Notes under the pieces: generated by a model
Database searches by the model: none
Seen by the model: only the letters and a program-made list of their open reading frames with translations
What the model was told of the DNA's origin: nothing
DNA from: an uncultured Bacteroidales bacterium
GTDB lineage: Bacteria > Bacteroidota > Bacteroidia > Bacteroidales > Paludibacteraceae
Length of the DNA: 64,000 nucleotides
Assembly: GCA_903901975.1 (NCBI GenBank)
Contig: CAIUTB010000055.1
Span: forward strand, 1 to 64,000
Direction of reading: 5' to 3'
Shown here: one piece after another, positions 52,567-62,293 of the stretch
How positions within the stretch are numbered: position 1 is the first letter of the stretch
Layout: every line of letters starts with the position of its first letter
Program-made: the position numbers and the translations under genes

Positions 52567-54225
52567 TCAATTTTTACTGTCATTTTCCCGAATCTCTGTC
52601 CGGCGAATTTTACCACTGATTGTTTTCGGTAACGATTCAACAAACTCGATGATTCGTGGATATTTATAGGGTGCTGTAACCGATTTCACATGTTCCTGAA
52701 TCTCTTTTGCCAATTCTTCACCGGCCTTGTCCTTGTATTCTTTAGACAAAATAACGGTTGCTTTCACTATTTGTCCGCGAATATCATCAGGGACACCTGT
52801 AATGGCACATTCCACCACAGCAGGATGCGTCATTAGAGCACTTTCCACCTCAAACGGACCAATGCGATAACCGGAACTTTTTATCACGTCATCGTTTCGC
52901 CCTACAAACCAAAAATAACCATCTTCGTCGCGCCAGGCCACGTCACCGGTATAATAGATATTGTCGTGCCAGGCGTTATACGTAAGCTCTGAATTGCGGT
53001 AATATCCTTTAAACAAGCCTTCCGGATAACGTTTATCGGTACGGATGACAATTTCGCCCTGCTCTCCCACTTCGGCCACACGACCTTCAGGGGTCAGCAA
53101 ATCTATATCGTAATGAGGATTTGGAAGTCCCATCGAACCTGGTTTAGGCTCAGTCCATGGTGAAGTCAAAATACTCAACGTTGTTTCACTTTGCCCATAG
53201 CCTTCTTTCAATTTAATACCGGTTAGCTTGAGAAATTGCTCATACACAGCCGGATTCAGCGCTTCACCGGCAATGGTGCAATACTCCAATGACGATAAAT
53301 CGTATTTGGTAATATCTTCACGAATCAGAAAGCGGAAAATCGTTGGTGGAGCGCAAAGTGATGTAATGCGGTATTTCTGAATCATTTCCAACATGGCAGC
53401 AGGTGTAAATTTGTCGTGATCATACACAAAAACACAAGCCCCAACTATCCACTGACCGTATAATTTTCCCCAAACTGCTTTCAACCAACCGGTATCGGCA
53501 ATGGTAAGGTGTATACTATCTTCGTGCAAATTATGCCAGTATTTTGCTGTAACAATATGAGCCAGCGGATATACACAATCCAAGGTTACCATTTTAGGGT
53601 TACCGGTAGTGCCAGATGTAAAACTAATTATAAGCGCATCGTCATTCTTGTTCACATTTTCCACTTTGGTGAATGGTGTGGCTTTTTCAATTCCTTTGTG
53701 GAAATCAAGCCATCCTTCAGGGACAATCGGTCCAACGGAAATCAACATTTCAACGGTTGGTGATTCGGGCAGTGAATCGGTAATATGACTTACAATCGGT
53801 TCTTCGCCCACAGCAACAATTGCCTTAATATCAGCAGCATTATTGCGATAAACCAAATCTTTTTTTGTAAGCAAATGCGTTGCCGGAATAATGATGGCTC
53901 CAATTTTATGCAGGGCAATTATGCTGAACCAAAATTCGTAACGTCGTTTGAGAATGGCCATCACGATATCGCCTTTTTTTATTCCAAGGCTCTGAAAGTA
54001 GGATGCGGTTTGATCACTGTATTTCTTTATTTCAGCAAAGGTAAATTCACGACATTCACCTTTGTCATTTGTCCAAAGCAAAGCGCGTTTGTTGGGTTCT
54101 TTAGCTGCCCATTCGTCGACAATATCGTAAGCAAAGTTGAAGTTTTCCGGTACTAAAAGTTTGTAATTGGCTTTGAAATCCTCAAAGTCAGTAAATTGGG
54201 TTTGTTTTAGATATTTTTCTAACAT
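52567..54225 (-). CDS. Acyl-CoA synthetase (AMP-forming, acetyl/medium-chain type)
   Basis: The 552-aa ANL-superfamily ligase has the P-loop FTSGTTGNPKMV, YGQSETT, YYTGDVAWRDEDGYFWFVGR, SSGYRIGPFEVESAL and the C-terminal catalytic Lys in PKTISGKIRRTE. It activates a carboxylic acid with ATP and CoA; the best class is acetyl/butyryl/medium-chain (MACS-like), exact substrate unknown. It is paired with an upstream XRE-cupin regulator on the same strand. Confidence 0.92.
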   Translation of the reverse strand: MLEKYLKQTQFTDFEDFKANYKLLVPENFNFAYDIVDEWAAKEPNKRALLWTNDKGECREFTFAEIKKYSDQTASYFQSLGIKKGDIVMAILKRRYEFWFSIIALHKIGAIIIPATHLLTKKDLVYRNNAADIKAIVAVGEEPIVSHITDSLPESPTVEMLISVGPIVPEGWLDFHKGIEKATPFTKVENVNKNDDALIISFTSGTTGNPKMVTLDCVYPLAHIVTAKYWHNLHEDSIHLTIADTGWLKAVWGKLYGQWIVGACVFVYDHDKFTPAAMLEMIQKYRITSLCAPPTIFRFLIREDITKYDLSSLEYCTIAGEALNPAVYEQFLKLTGIKLKEGYGQSETTLSILTSPWTEPKPGSMGLPNPHYDIDLLTPEGRVAEVGEQGEIVIRTDKRYPEGLFKGYYRNSELTYNAWHDNIYYTGDVAWRDEDGYFWFVGRNDDVIKSSGYRIGPFEVESALMTHPAVVECAITGVPDDIRGQIVKATVILSKEYKDKAGEELAKEIQEHVKSVTAPYKYPRIIEFVESLPKTISGKIRRTEIRENDSKN

Positions 54226-54235
54226 AGATAATTAC

Positions 54236-54316
54236 ATTTTACCACTAAGGCACTAAGATTTCTAAGTTTCACAAATAAATACTTAGTGGTTCTCTGTGTA
54301 CTTTATGGCTTAGTGC
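54236..54316. repeat. Intergenic word-like repeat (CACTAAG / CTTAGTG)
   Basis: The spacer holds the words ACCACTAAG, GCACTAAG, CTTAGTGGT and GGCTTAGTGC on both orientations. They could fold as an imperfect long hairpin between the regulator and the synthetase gene. Confidence 0.5.
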
Positions 54317-54322
54317 TTATTC

Positions 54323-54871
54323 TTAAATAATTACTGCCAAAAATTTTAATTTTTTTCCTCCCAAAGCTTTCATTCCATGCGGTTTGCTGGCATCGAAATA
54401 AATACTGTCGCCATCATTGAGAGTAATGTCGTTTCCACCGATATGCAATTGCATGGTGCCTTCCAAAATGAGATTAAACTCTTGTCCGCTATGCGAATTC
54501 AAATGAATCGGGTTGTCAGAAGGTTCTACCGTAACTTCGTAGGGTTCAGCCTTAGCGTTGCGAAAACCGTGTGCCAACGACTGATATTTATAGGCTTTGG
54601 TGCGTTCGATGCTTGCACCGTTTCCTTTGCGGGTTACGAAATAAGCCAGCGAATGAGGATCAGTCCCAGAAAAAAGAGCTGAGGTCTCCACGTCAAATGT
54701 TTGTGCCACCTGACAAATAAAACTCATGGGAATGTCGTTTGCTCCCGATTCATAACGGGCATAATCCGTTTCAGGAATGCCACATTGCTCAGCTGCTTGT
54801 GCAATAGTCAGGTCGAGTGCGTCGCGAAGTCCGCGCAATCTTTCAGCAATTTGTTTGATTTGTGTGTTCAT
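54323..54871 (-). CDS. XRE-family regulator with C-terminal cupin
   Basis: The 182 aa comprise a helix-turn-helix domain (about 7-62; LTIAQAAEQCGIPETDYARY) and a cupin domain (about 110-180; HSGQEFNLILEGTMQLHIGG, DSIYFDASKPHGMKAL). Such proteins commonly sense a small metabolite through the cupin. It lies immediately upstream of the acyl-CoA synthetase, which it probably controls. Confidence 0.9.
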   Translation of the reverse strand: MNTQIKQIAERLRGLRDALDLTIAQAAEQCGIPETDYARYESGANDIPMSFICQVAQTFDVETSALFSGTDPHSLAYFVTRKGNGASIERTKAYKYQSLAHGFRNAKAEPYEVTVEPSDNPIHLNSHSGQEFNLILEGTMQLHIGGNDITLNDGDSIYFDASKPHGMKALGGKKLKFLAVII

Positions 54872-54909
54872 GGGAAAATTTATGTTCTGTCGAACTATTT
54901 TTTAATAAT

Positions 54910-56037
54910 TCATTCTTTTGATTTGAGTTTTTTCTTTATTTCTGAGATATTATCTTTGAAAACTTTTTCAAGTTTAACAACAGTATCAGTCAAAAATAAT
55001 ATCATCTCATTCCAATCCTTATTATCAAAATAGCTAACATCGTTTATTTCACATTTAATTCTGGATGCTTTTTTTGAATCCAATCTTTCCCAAACAAATT
55101 TGATTCCTGTTTTTTCTTCAATATCAATCTTTCTTTTGAACAACTCATCAAATATTAACTTATTCTCGTCTTTAGATTGTCTACTTATATAAAATTCAAC
55201 TCGAGCATAATAATTTGAAATAACCAAATTTATAGAAGCTCCAGAAAGACCAGAACCTATACTTATCCAATTATCTTTAGTTGGGCTTATGTTTTGGAAT
55301 GAATTAGTTTTGGCATTCATTTGTTTTAATAATTCTTTCCAAAAATCAATTCTAATGACATGACGTGATTTTACTTCTTCTTGAGTATTAATATCTTCTT
55401 GTGTTTTATCAGCCATACTAATCACATAATCTTCAGCATCTTTCATTGGAATTATTTGTTCAATATCCAAAAATAACTGATCACCTAATTGATAAGGAGT
55501 TGCTTTAAAGCATTGTATCCTTAATTTGTAATTTAATAGCCATAAAACAGTTGATGTCACTTCCTTTCGATAATTAGCAGCAACCAAAATGATTCTTTGA
55601 GTTTGACCACTATTTAAACTAACTTCAGTAAAGTCAGTTACATTGAAAAATTCAGCTAAATTGTCATCCGCTTTTTCATCAACGTGTTTTTTATCTAAAT
55701 ATTCTTGATATATTTTTCTTATATGTTCTTTCTTTAATGTAGAGCAATAAGATGCATATTTTAAAACTTGCCATGTAACATCCCTACCTGTGTCATCTAA
55801 TTTATTCTCAATTATAACCAGATTCCCTTGTTTATCAACACCAAGTAAATCAAGCCTTTCATTTGTATCATTGAACCCTGAAAATTCTTTTTGAATAATC
55901 AAAATTTCTTCGCCTAATGATTCTGGATTATTAGCAACCCACTCTTGTAAATGTTTTCTTTCACCAAAGCCTAGATCTTTAAATGATTTCTTATCAAGTT
56001 TTGAAATTCTATTTGCCTTCTTGTCAATTATATACAT
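54910..56037 (-). CDS. PD-(D/E)XK nuclease-like protein with DUF4268 domain
   Basis: The N-terminal half of the 375-aa protein shows the nuclease-fold signature LDLLGVDKQGNLVIIENK with Asp63, Glu77 and Lys79, followed by WQVLKYASY, as in NucS-like and restriction-type folds. The C-terminal half (from about 225, VIRIDFWKELLKQMN) is DUF4268, often linked to restriction or defense proteins. No methylase or partner is adjacent. The gene is more AT-rich than its neighbours, which hints at transfer. Whether it cleaves DNA is not shown by sequence. Confidence 0.8.
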   Translation of the reverse strand: MYIIDKKANRISKLDKKSFKDLGFGERKHLQEWVANNPESLGEEILIIQKEFSGFNDTNERLDLLGVDKQGNLVIIENKLDDTGRDVTWQVLKYASYCSTLKKEHIRKIYQEYLDKKHVDEKADDNLAEFFNVTDFTEVSLNSGQTQRIILVAANYRKEVTSTVLWLLNYKLRIQCFKATPYQLGDQLFLDIEQIIPMKDAEDYVISMADKTQEDINTQEEVKSRHVIRIDFWKELLKQMNAKTNSFQNISPTKDNWISIGSGLSGASINLVISNYYARVEFYISRQSKDENKLIFDELFKRKIDIEEKTGIKFVWERLDSKKASRIKCEINDVSYFDNKDWNEMILFLTDTVVKLEKVFKDNISEIKKKLKSKE

Positions 56038-56094
56038 ATTTTCAAAATCTAAGGAAAGTGTTATAATTCAAATTTAGCGAGATGGTGTGAGGTG

Positions 56095-56895
56095 TTATTT
56101 CAAATGCGAAGCCTTCAATCCCTTAATCACAGCATTTGTAAATCCATTGGCTTCCATTTCATTAAGGCCTTTGATGGTTATTCCGCCGGGTGTAGTTACT
56201 TTGTCAATTTCCACTTCGGGGTGTGAGTCGTTGGCTTCGAGCAGGTCGATAGCACCACGCAATGTCTGAATAACCACTTCCTTGGCCACAAGGGGATAAA
56301 TGCCCATTTCCACACCGCCTTCCATAGCTGCCCGAATGTACCGGAACGCATAAGCTATTCCGCACGACGACAATGACATAAAGGCATTCAGTTGAGTTTC
56401 TGGCACTAAAAATGCTTTGCCTAATTCAGCAAAAAGTGACATTATCATGTTTTCCTGTTCTTTCGTTGCGTTGAACGACGAAATGGTGGAAACGCTTTGA
56501 AGAACGTCTATTCCAGTGTTTGGAATGATCCGAAACATGGTGGCATCTGTGCTGAATAAATCAGCCATCTTTGCAAAATCCACACCTGCAGCAATCGAAA
56601 CTATCAATTGTTTTTTGTAATCGATTTTGTTTTCAATTTCATCGGCCACCACTTCAACCAACCATGGTTTCACAGCAAGTATCACAATATCAGCATCTTT
56701 CAAAATTTCACGATTGGAAGTGCTAACCGTAATTTCAGCATTAAATGCTTTGATAACGTCCAGATTAGCCTGCGAAACATCACTTACCCGAATGTTTTTC
56801 GAATGAACAAGTGTTCCTTTTGAAAGTCCTCGGGCAATTGCACTGCCCATATTTCCAGCTCCGATAATTGCAATTTGTAGGTTGGTAGTTTCCAT
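56095..56895 (-). CDS. proC: Pyrroline-5-carboxylate reductase
   Basis: It performs the last step of proline synthesis, with NAD(P)H. The 266 aa start with the Rossmann motif IAIIGAGNMGSAIARGL, and VILAVKPWLVEVV, MFRIIPNTG and TPGGITIKGLNEME are the family signatures. Length is typical. Confidence 0.95.
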   Translation of the reverse strand: METTNLQIAIIGAGNMGSAIARGLSKGTLVHSKNIRVSDVSQANLDVIKAFNAEITVSTSNREILKDADIVILAVKPWLVEVVADEIENKIDYKKQLIVSIAAGVDFAKMADLFSTDATMFRIIPNTGIDVLQSVSTISSFNATKEQENMIMSLFAELGKAFLVPETQLNAFMSLSSCGIAYAFRYIRAAMEGGVEMGIYPLVAKEVVIQTLRGAIDLLEANDSHPEVEIDKVTTPGGITIKGLNEMEANGFTNAVIKGLKASHLK

Positions 56896-56982
56896 TTTGA
56901 GATGTTTTTTAAGGATTTTGTCGTTGATTTATTATTTGATTGACAAAGATAGGATATCTAATTAATAATTAATTATTCATGA

Positions 56983-59403
56983 TTAAAAATTTAAGCTAAG
57001 GCAACCGCGAATTCCCCACGGAGCAACTTTTCGTCCATCCAAACCCATATAATTCAGGTCGGTGAGTCTCCAAACCGATTGCAGCGTAAAAATGCCAAGA
57101 ATATTCGTAAAGCCTACACCCACTTCCATGTAAGGTTTGTTCATCGGATTCATGTAAGTCGGATAATCAAATTGTAATTTATGTGCTTCATTCAAACCTC
57201 CATAAGCCAGATTAAAGGAACACATTTCCCTCAGATTCAGATTTTTAATCAACGGTATCTGATTCATAAGCAAGCCATTAAACATCAATTCAGTATGTAG
57301 GTTCACATATTTATCGGCAGCGTATTCCATGTAATTCATCATGTTAAACTGAAAAGTGCTATAGCCACCGGTTTCGCTTCCCGGAGGAATTTCAAGCAAT
57401 TGATAGGGTACATTTCCAAAAATCAAACCGGCATCAAGAATATAATTAAACTGTCCGACATCAAACTTGACGAATTGTCGCATGTTGGCTGAAATTTTGC
57501 CATAATTACCCGATTGATTTCCATATTGATAATTTCCATATTCCAAAATTCCATAAATAACCGGTTTCGTATTCGAAATATAAATCCGCTGCATATGGTC
57601 ATCATATTTCCGCTCGCCGAATGAAAATCGTGTGGCAATTGTGACTGATTGCTGCAACAAGGAACTGCTGACACTCGCTCCATTGAGTTCCATTGGCATG
57701 GAAGCATTAGCAAACATGCGGTTATGATGAAGATACAAGGTACTTTCAATATTGGGAGTCCAATCGTTTGAAAGTGAATATAAAATTTCACTTCGTTCGG
57801 CTATTTTTCCGGCAGATTTCGCTGCAAAAACTGAACTTGAAATATCTTCATCGCCAGTGATTAATGGATTTTCACGAAACAAAAAATCATTATAATTATA
57901 ATCTACCCTTCGAAAATCGTAAGTATAATACATGCTCATTATCCGGTGTTTATTACCCGGCAGTTTAATCTGAAATCCAACTGAGTATTTCGGATCTTGA
58001 TTTTTTGTTCCCAGGCCCAAATAGCCATTAAAAGAAAAGGTTTTTGAGAGTTTCTCGTTGGTACGAAAGGGCAATGTCAAACGTAATCCTTCCAAATCGG
58101 TGATTCTGATGATTTGTTCCACTTTTCCAAGGTCTATTTTCCCCAAATCCATATAACCGGTAAACATCACGTCGGCAATCCATTTGGCGGTACGCAAAAC
58201 AGGAGTATTATTAAGGTCGTTCAATTTGTCGTTCAAATTTTCAGTACTGAAAGTACTTTTGGCAAAATTCCTTGTTGGAGTAGAAACAGAGTCGGAGTAA
58301 TGATATGAAGCGCTACGCTTAACATAAATTTCGGGTTTGGGGTGCAGGCTGTCAGCCATTAATTCGTAATTCATATTCAGTGCCATTTCTTCCGATTGAC
58401 GTGTCCAACGTCGGTTCGGTTGTACCGTATAATTTTCAGAAATCCGCAGGTTATGAATCAAGTTGATATTAGCCTGATTAGGTAGCTCAGCTTCAATTTT
58501 AGTTAGTGCAAGCGAAGCTGAATCGATCCACATTTTTCCATCAAAAGCCAGATTTTTGGTATTTTTAGTTCGGAAATGAATTTCATATTGCTTACCAGAG
58601 CTAGTATGAATGCTATCGGCCAAATAATAATCGTAATAGGCATAACCAACGTTGGCAAGTGGACTAATCAAATTTTTACCAAAAACAGTAACGGAATTTT
58701 CGTAAAAATTAAGCTCAGGCTCCATATTTCCAAGCAGTTTTTCAAGAATTTTCATACCACTTTCAGGCGAGGAAAATATGTTTTTCGAAATTTCCTGTTT
58801 CTGCTTCGAAGTCAAACGGAATTTTGTTTCAGCCATATACAGCGGCAACACAAGGGATGAATCGGTTTTTGATAAATTGCCCATTTTAAATTGATCGAAA
58901 ATCTGTTTACTGATCGTTCGTTGGTTTATTTTGCTGAGCAAAACCAGATTTTGTTCTGTACTTTCGGCCGAAAAATTCTGATGCTGGCTGCTGTCGTTTA
59001 CTTTTCGCATCAACCTTACTTTTTTCATCAATTCAAGTGCCGGATTAGCTCCCGGTATAATAAAAGCTTCCTGCAATAGGGTATTTTCTTCTTCCAGTTC
59101 GATTTGAATACCTACACTCTGTCCTGGTTTTACTCTGATTTTTGCTTTCTTAAATCCTATTGACGAGAAATTAAGCTGAGATTCTTTTCCACTATAACGA
59201 ATCATAAAATAGCCTTCTTCGTTACTCTGAGTTACTTTATCAGAGTTTTTAAAGCTTATATTTACCTGCGAAATAGGACTTTTGTCTGCTTTATTAAGGA
59301 TCTGTCCTACGACTATAGTTTCCTCGGCTTTTGCAAATGAACTCACAAATAATAAAATTATCAGCAGTAATTTAGAACTATATTTATAATTTTTCAATTT
59401 CAT
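56983..59403 (-). CDS. DUF5686 family outer-membrane protein with carboxypeptidase-regulatory-like domain
   Basis: The 806-aa product has a signal peptide (KLLLIILLFVSSFAKAEE). A CarboxypepD-regulatory-like beta domain (about 29-108; VVGQILNKADKSPISQVNIS) and a linker PGANPALELMKKV follow. The long C-terminal part has DUF5686 features, including alternating strands that suggest a barrel and a final aromatic strand (GIRGCLSLNF). Typical of Bacteroidota; function unknown. Its start overlaps the end of xerD by 4 bases. Confidence 0.88.
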   Translation of the reverse strand: MKLKNYKYSSKLLLIILLFVSSFAKAEETIVVGQILNKADKSPISQVNISFKNSDKVTQSNEEGYFMIRYSGKESQLNFSSIGFKKAKIRVKPGQSVGIQIELEEENTLLQEAFIIPGANPALELMKKVRLMRKVNDSSQHQNFSAESTEQNLVLLSKINQRTISKQIFDQFKMGNLSKTDSSLVLPLYMAETKFRLTSKQKQEISKNIFSSPESGMKILEKLLGNMEPELNFYENSVTVFGKNLISPLANVGYAYYDYYLADSIHTSSGKQYEIHFRTKNTKNLAFDGKMWIDSASLALTKIEAELPNQANINLIHNLRISENYTVQPNRRWTRQSEEMALNMNYELMADSLHPKPEIYVKRSASYHYSDSVSTPTRNFAKSTFSTENLNDKLNDLNNTPVLRTAKWIADVMFTGYMDLGKIDLGKVEQIIRITDLEGLRLTLPFRTNEKLSKTFSFNGYLGLGTKNQDPKYSVGFQIKLPGNKHRIMSMYYTYDFRRVDYNYNDFLFRENPLITGDEDISSSVFAAKSAGKIAERSEILYSLSNDWTPNIESTLYLHHNRMFANASMPMELNGASVSSSLLQQSVTIATRFSFGERKYDDHMQRIYISNTKPVIYGILEYGNYQYGNQSGNYGKISANMRQFVKFDVGQFNYILDAGLIFGNVPYQLLEIPPGSETGGYSTFQFNMMNYMEYAADKYVNLHTELMFNGLLMNQIPLIKNLNLREMCSFNLAYGGLNEAHKLQFDYPTYMNPMNKPYMEVGVGFTNILGIFTLQSVWRLTDLNYMGLDGRKVAPWGIRGCLSLNF

Positions 59404-60329
59404 TTTTCAATTTCTTTTCGTTCATCATCCTGTTCAACAGTTTTTTTATAAACCGGATGGCAATCCATCACCGTTTTTCTTAAAAAATGCACATCAATAT
59501 GCGTATAAAGTTCTGTGGTTGTGATAGATTCGTGTCCAAGCAACTGCTGAATGGCACGCAAATTTGCTCCATTTTCGAGCAAGTGTGTTGCAAATGAATG
59601 CCGAAAGGTATGTGGACTTACATTTTTTCGAATTCCGGCCAGCAGACTTAGGTCCTTTACTATTTTGAAAATCATATCTCGGGTCAGTTTCGACCCACGG
59701 CGGTTCAGAAACACATAATCTTCATATCCTTTTTTGATGGTAAGTAAATTACGATCAATTTTCCAGAGTTGTACTTGTTTCAAAGCCTGTGGTGACATCG
59801 GCACAAGTCGTTGCTTGCTTCCTTTTCCTTCCACCAACATATATCCTTCTTCGAGGTACAATTTTGAAAGTTGAAGATTTATCAGCTCCGACACACGTAA
59901 TCCTGAGCCGTAAAGCACTTCAATAATAGCTTTATTCCGCTGACCTTCGGGTTTAGAGAGATCAATGGCTTCAATAATGCTGTCAATTTCCTTTACTGAA
60001 AGGACTTCCGGTAAGCGCAAACCAATTTTCGGGCTTTCGAGCAATTCAGTGGGATCGTTATCCAGTATATTTCGGTAAATCAGAAAATGATAAAAAGACT
60101 TGATGCTCGATAAAATTCGTGCTTGTGAACGTGGATGAATACCCAGCGAACTGATTTCGATTATAAAATCGCGCAAAATTTCGGGAGTCGCTTTTTCAGG
60201 AGCTATATGCGCATCGGTCAGGTAAGAGTTCAGTTTTTGAAAATCACGCTCGTAAGCCTCAATCGTATTGGGCGATAGGCTTTTTTCAAGTTTCAAAAAC
60301 AAATGATAATTGTCGGTAACTGACAGCAT
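59400..60329 (-). CDS. xerD: Site-specific tyrosine recombinase XerD
   Basis: It resolves chromosome dimers at dif together with its partner Xer protein. The catalytic residues are all visible: Arg in SGLRVSEL, Lys in EGKGSKQR, HTFRHSF, LGHESI and Tyr in TTELYTHI. From ATG 60329 it has 309 aa, close to the family's 300; ATG 60356 adds nine residues. XerC and XerD cannot be fully told apart by eye. Confidence 0.9.
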   Translation of the reverse strand: MLSVTDNYHLFLKLEKSLSPNTIEAYERDFQKLNSYLTDAHIAPEKATPEILRDFIIEISSLGIHPRSQARILSSIKSFYHFLIYRNILDNDPTELLESPKIGLRLPEVLSVKEIDSIIEAIDLSKPEGQRNKAIIEVLYGSGLRVSELINLQLSKLYLEEGYMLVEGKGSKQRLVPMSPQALKQVQLWKIDRNLLTIKKGYEDYVFLNRRGSKLTRDMIFKIVKDLSLLAGIRKNVSPHTFRHSFATHLLENGANLRAIQQLLGHESITTTELYTHIDVHFLRKTVMDCHPVYKKTVEQDDERKEIEK

Positions 60330-60447
60330 AGTTAACCTTTTCAAAATTGCTGACAAAGGTATTAAAAAGATTTTGGAACTGCTAAAAAAATGGCCGTAAA
60401 GCTATTGCTCAACGACCATTTAGGTATTTAATCAAAAAAACTTATTT

Positions 60448-61302
60448 CTAATTTCTAAGAAATATATCTTTAGCAACACCATTTATTGTAAGTGTGGCTT
60501 TTCTGTCTTTCGTTCCGTCACCATAATCCAACACAGCGGTGCGGGTTTGAGTAGTGGTACTAACAGTTCCCTGAACAAAGTATGGGTAATTGTTGTAAAT
60601 AATCAACGGGCTGGTAATTTCTACTGTATAAGCCACACCCTTTGCATTTACACCTGTAGTCGAACCGGTAATGGAGTATTTATCATCCCAAAATAGTTTT
60701 GGAGTTCCGTTAGTATCAATTCGTTCACGGGTGCGGGTTGAATTACGAATAATTGTTGATTTATCCACACGTACAATAGTATCTGAAACACTTACGGTCA
60801 TACTTGGATTCTTTGCTGCATTTAATCCGTTGTTTACTATTGATTTAGAGCCTTTTATATTATTCCCATTCACGTAGAAATCAAGCGGTTTGATAGTTTT
60901 GGTTGCTCCGCTTTTCCAGAGTTTTTCGCTAATGTTGATTATTATTTTGCCTTTAAGCGTATCGCCTCGGCTATCAATAAATCCGGTTGTGCCAAAATCA
61001 ATTGTAATCGTTTTAGGGAAATTAAGTGAGTCTGGTGTGTCAATTGTAATAGTAGGTCCTGTAAGTTGATTTTCACCTTTTACAGCCATCAAAATAGTAT
61101 ACCCATTGTCAGCCAGTGTATTGACATAAGTATCAGCAGTACTTAGCACAACATCGCTTAAAGAAGCAGCCTGTGCTTCATCGGTTGCTGTTGTGCTGAG
61201 CGAAGCATCCGTTGCCACATTATTTTCATTTGTACAAGAGGTACCAAGTAAAGCAAAACTGGCTGCAATAACCAATAATGCAAAAAAACTTCTTTTTTTC
61301 AT
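60448..61302 (-). CDS. Lipoprotein of unknown function
   Basis: From ATG 61302 it has 284 aa with a lipoprotein signal (FFALLVIAASFALLGTSC). The mature part has Ala/Ser/Thr-rich sequence and a large beta-rich domain (TITIDFGTTGFIDSRGDTL ... VAYTVEITSPLIIYNNYPYF). The family is common in Bacteroidota but unnamed. An upstream in-frame ATG (61356) adds 18 residues before the signal and is rejected. Confidence 0.75.
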   Translation of the reverse strand: MKKRSFFALLVIAASFALLGTSCTNENNVATDASLSTTATDEAQAASLSDVVLSTADTYVNTLADNGYTILMAVKGENQLTGPTITIDTPDSLNFPKTITIDFGTTGFIDSRGDTLKGKIIINISEKLWKSGATKTIKPLDFYVNGNNIKGSKSIVNNGLNAAKNPSMTVSVSDTIVRVDKSTIIRNSTRTRERIDTNGTPKLFWDDKYSITGSTTGVNAKGVAYTVEITSPLIIYNNYPYFVQGTVSTTTQTRTAVLDYGDGTKDRKATLTINGVAKDIFLRN

Positions 61303-61465
61303 AAGTCTGAATTTTTTAAAATTAGTGTTTAATGGATTTGTTTTGTTTGGACGCAAATTAAATGAAAAGGTTTAAACATTCTACAAAATATTAGTTAAAT
61401 GAATATACATTTAACTAATGAATTATATTTTCATTCATTCAAATCGATTTTGAATTTAAAATTAA

Positions 61466-61473
61466 TAACTTTG
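61466..61473 (+). promoter_or_regulatory. -7 element for the Nudix regulator gene
   Basis: TAACTTTG fits TAnnTTTG, 28 bases before the ATG at 61501. Confidence 0.5.
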
Positions 61474-61500
61474 TAGTTATAATTTTAAACGAATAAATGA

Positions 61501-62202
61501 ATGGCAAATACCAAAACATCAACAATGAGCTTCTATCCAAATCAAGATACTTTTCTGATTGCAGTCGATTGTATTATTTTTGGATTTAAAGACAATAAAA
61601 TCAGCTTATTAGCTCAACCACGCTTTCTTGAACCATTCAAAAATGGTTTATCCTTGTTGGGTGGATTCGTAAAAGAGAATGAATCAGTTGAGCAGGCAGC
61701 AAGTAGCGTATTGTCGAGGCTTACCGGCTTGGAAAACATTTATATGGAACAGGTTGGAATGTATGGAGCATTGGAACGTGATCCGGGCGACAGAGTTGTT
61801 TCGTGTGCATTTTATGCCCTTATCGACATAGAGTCTCAGGACGAGCAGCTACTGGAAGAACATAAAGCCTTCTGGATTAATATAGACAGAGCCAACGAAC
61901 TTATTTTTGATCACCCGCGTATGGTGGCCGATGCAATTAAGTTACTTAGACAAAAAGCTGCCATTCAAGCTGTTGGATTTAACTTATTACCCGAAAAATT
62001 CACTCTTTCTCAACTTCAGGCACTTTATGAAGCCATTTATTATCAAGTTTTTGATATTCGTAATTTCCGAAAGAAAATGCTGAGTATGGATTTTCTTGAG
62101 AAACTAAATGAAATGGATAAATCGGGTTCAAAAAAAGGGGCATATTATTATCGTTTCAGGGATGAAAAAGTGCAAAACGACCAATATCCAAGCCGATTTT
62201 AG
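61501..62202 (+). CDS. Nudix-fold transcriptional regulator (NrtR/AraR-like)
   Basis: The 233 aa have an N-terminal Nudix fold (about 15-150) and a C-terminal winged helix (about 160-230; KFTLSQLQALYEAIYYQVFDIRNFRKKML). The Nudix box (GGFVKENESVEQAASSVLSRLTGL, about 54-77) lacks the catalytic REuxEE, so it should bind but not hydrolyse a ligand. In Bacteroidota this family includes the arabinose regulator AraR. No sugar or NAD genes are adjacent, so the regulon is unknown. Confidence 0.85.
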   Translation: MANTKTSTMSFYPNQDTFLIAVDCIIFGFKDNKISLLAQPRFLEPFKNGLSLLGGFVKENESVEQAASSVLSRLTGLENIYMEQVGMYGALERDPGDRVVSCAFYALIDIESQDEQLLEEHKAFWINIDRANELIFDHPRMVADAIKLLRQKAAIQAVGFNLLPEKFTLSQLQALYEAIYYQVFDIRNFRKKMLSMDFLEKLNEMDKSGSKKGAYYYRFRDEKVQNDQYPSRF

Positions 62203-62245
62203 ATTATTTATAGTTTCCATTTTGGGCTTGGCACATAATTTAGCC

Positions 62246-62253
62246 TATCTTTG
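62246..62253 (+). promoter_or_regulatory. -7 element for the S1/P1 nuclease gene
   Basis: TATCTTTG fits TAnnTTTG. TTTG at 62221-62224 is 21 bases upstream. Confidence 0.55.
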
Positions 62254-62293
62254 ACGACAAATTATGTAACAATTATTCAAAATATATACAAAA

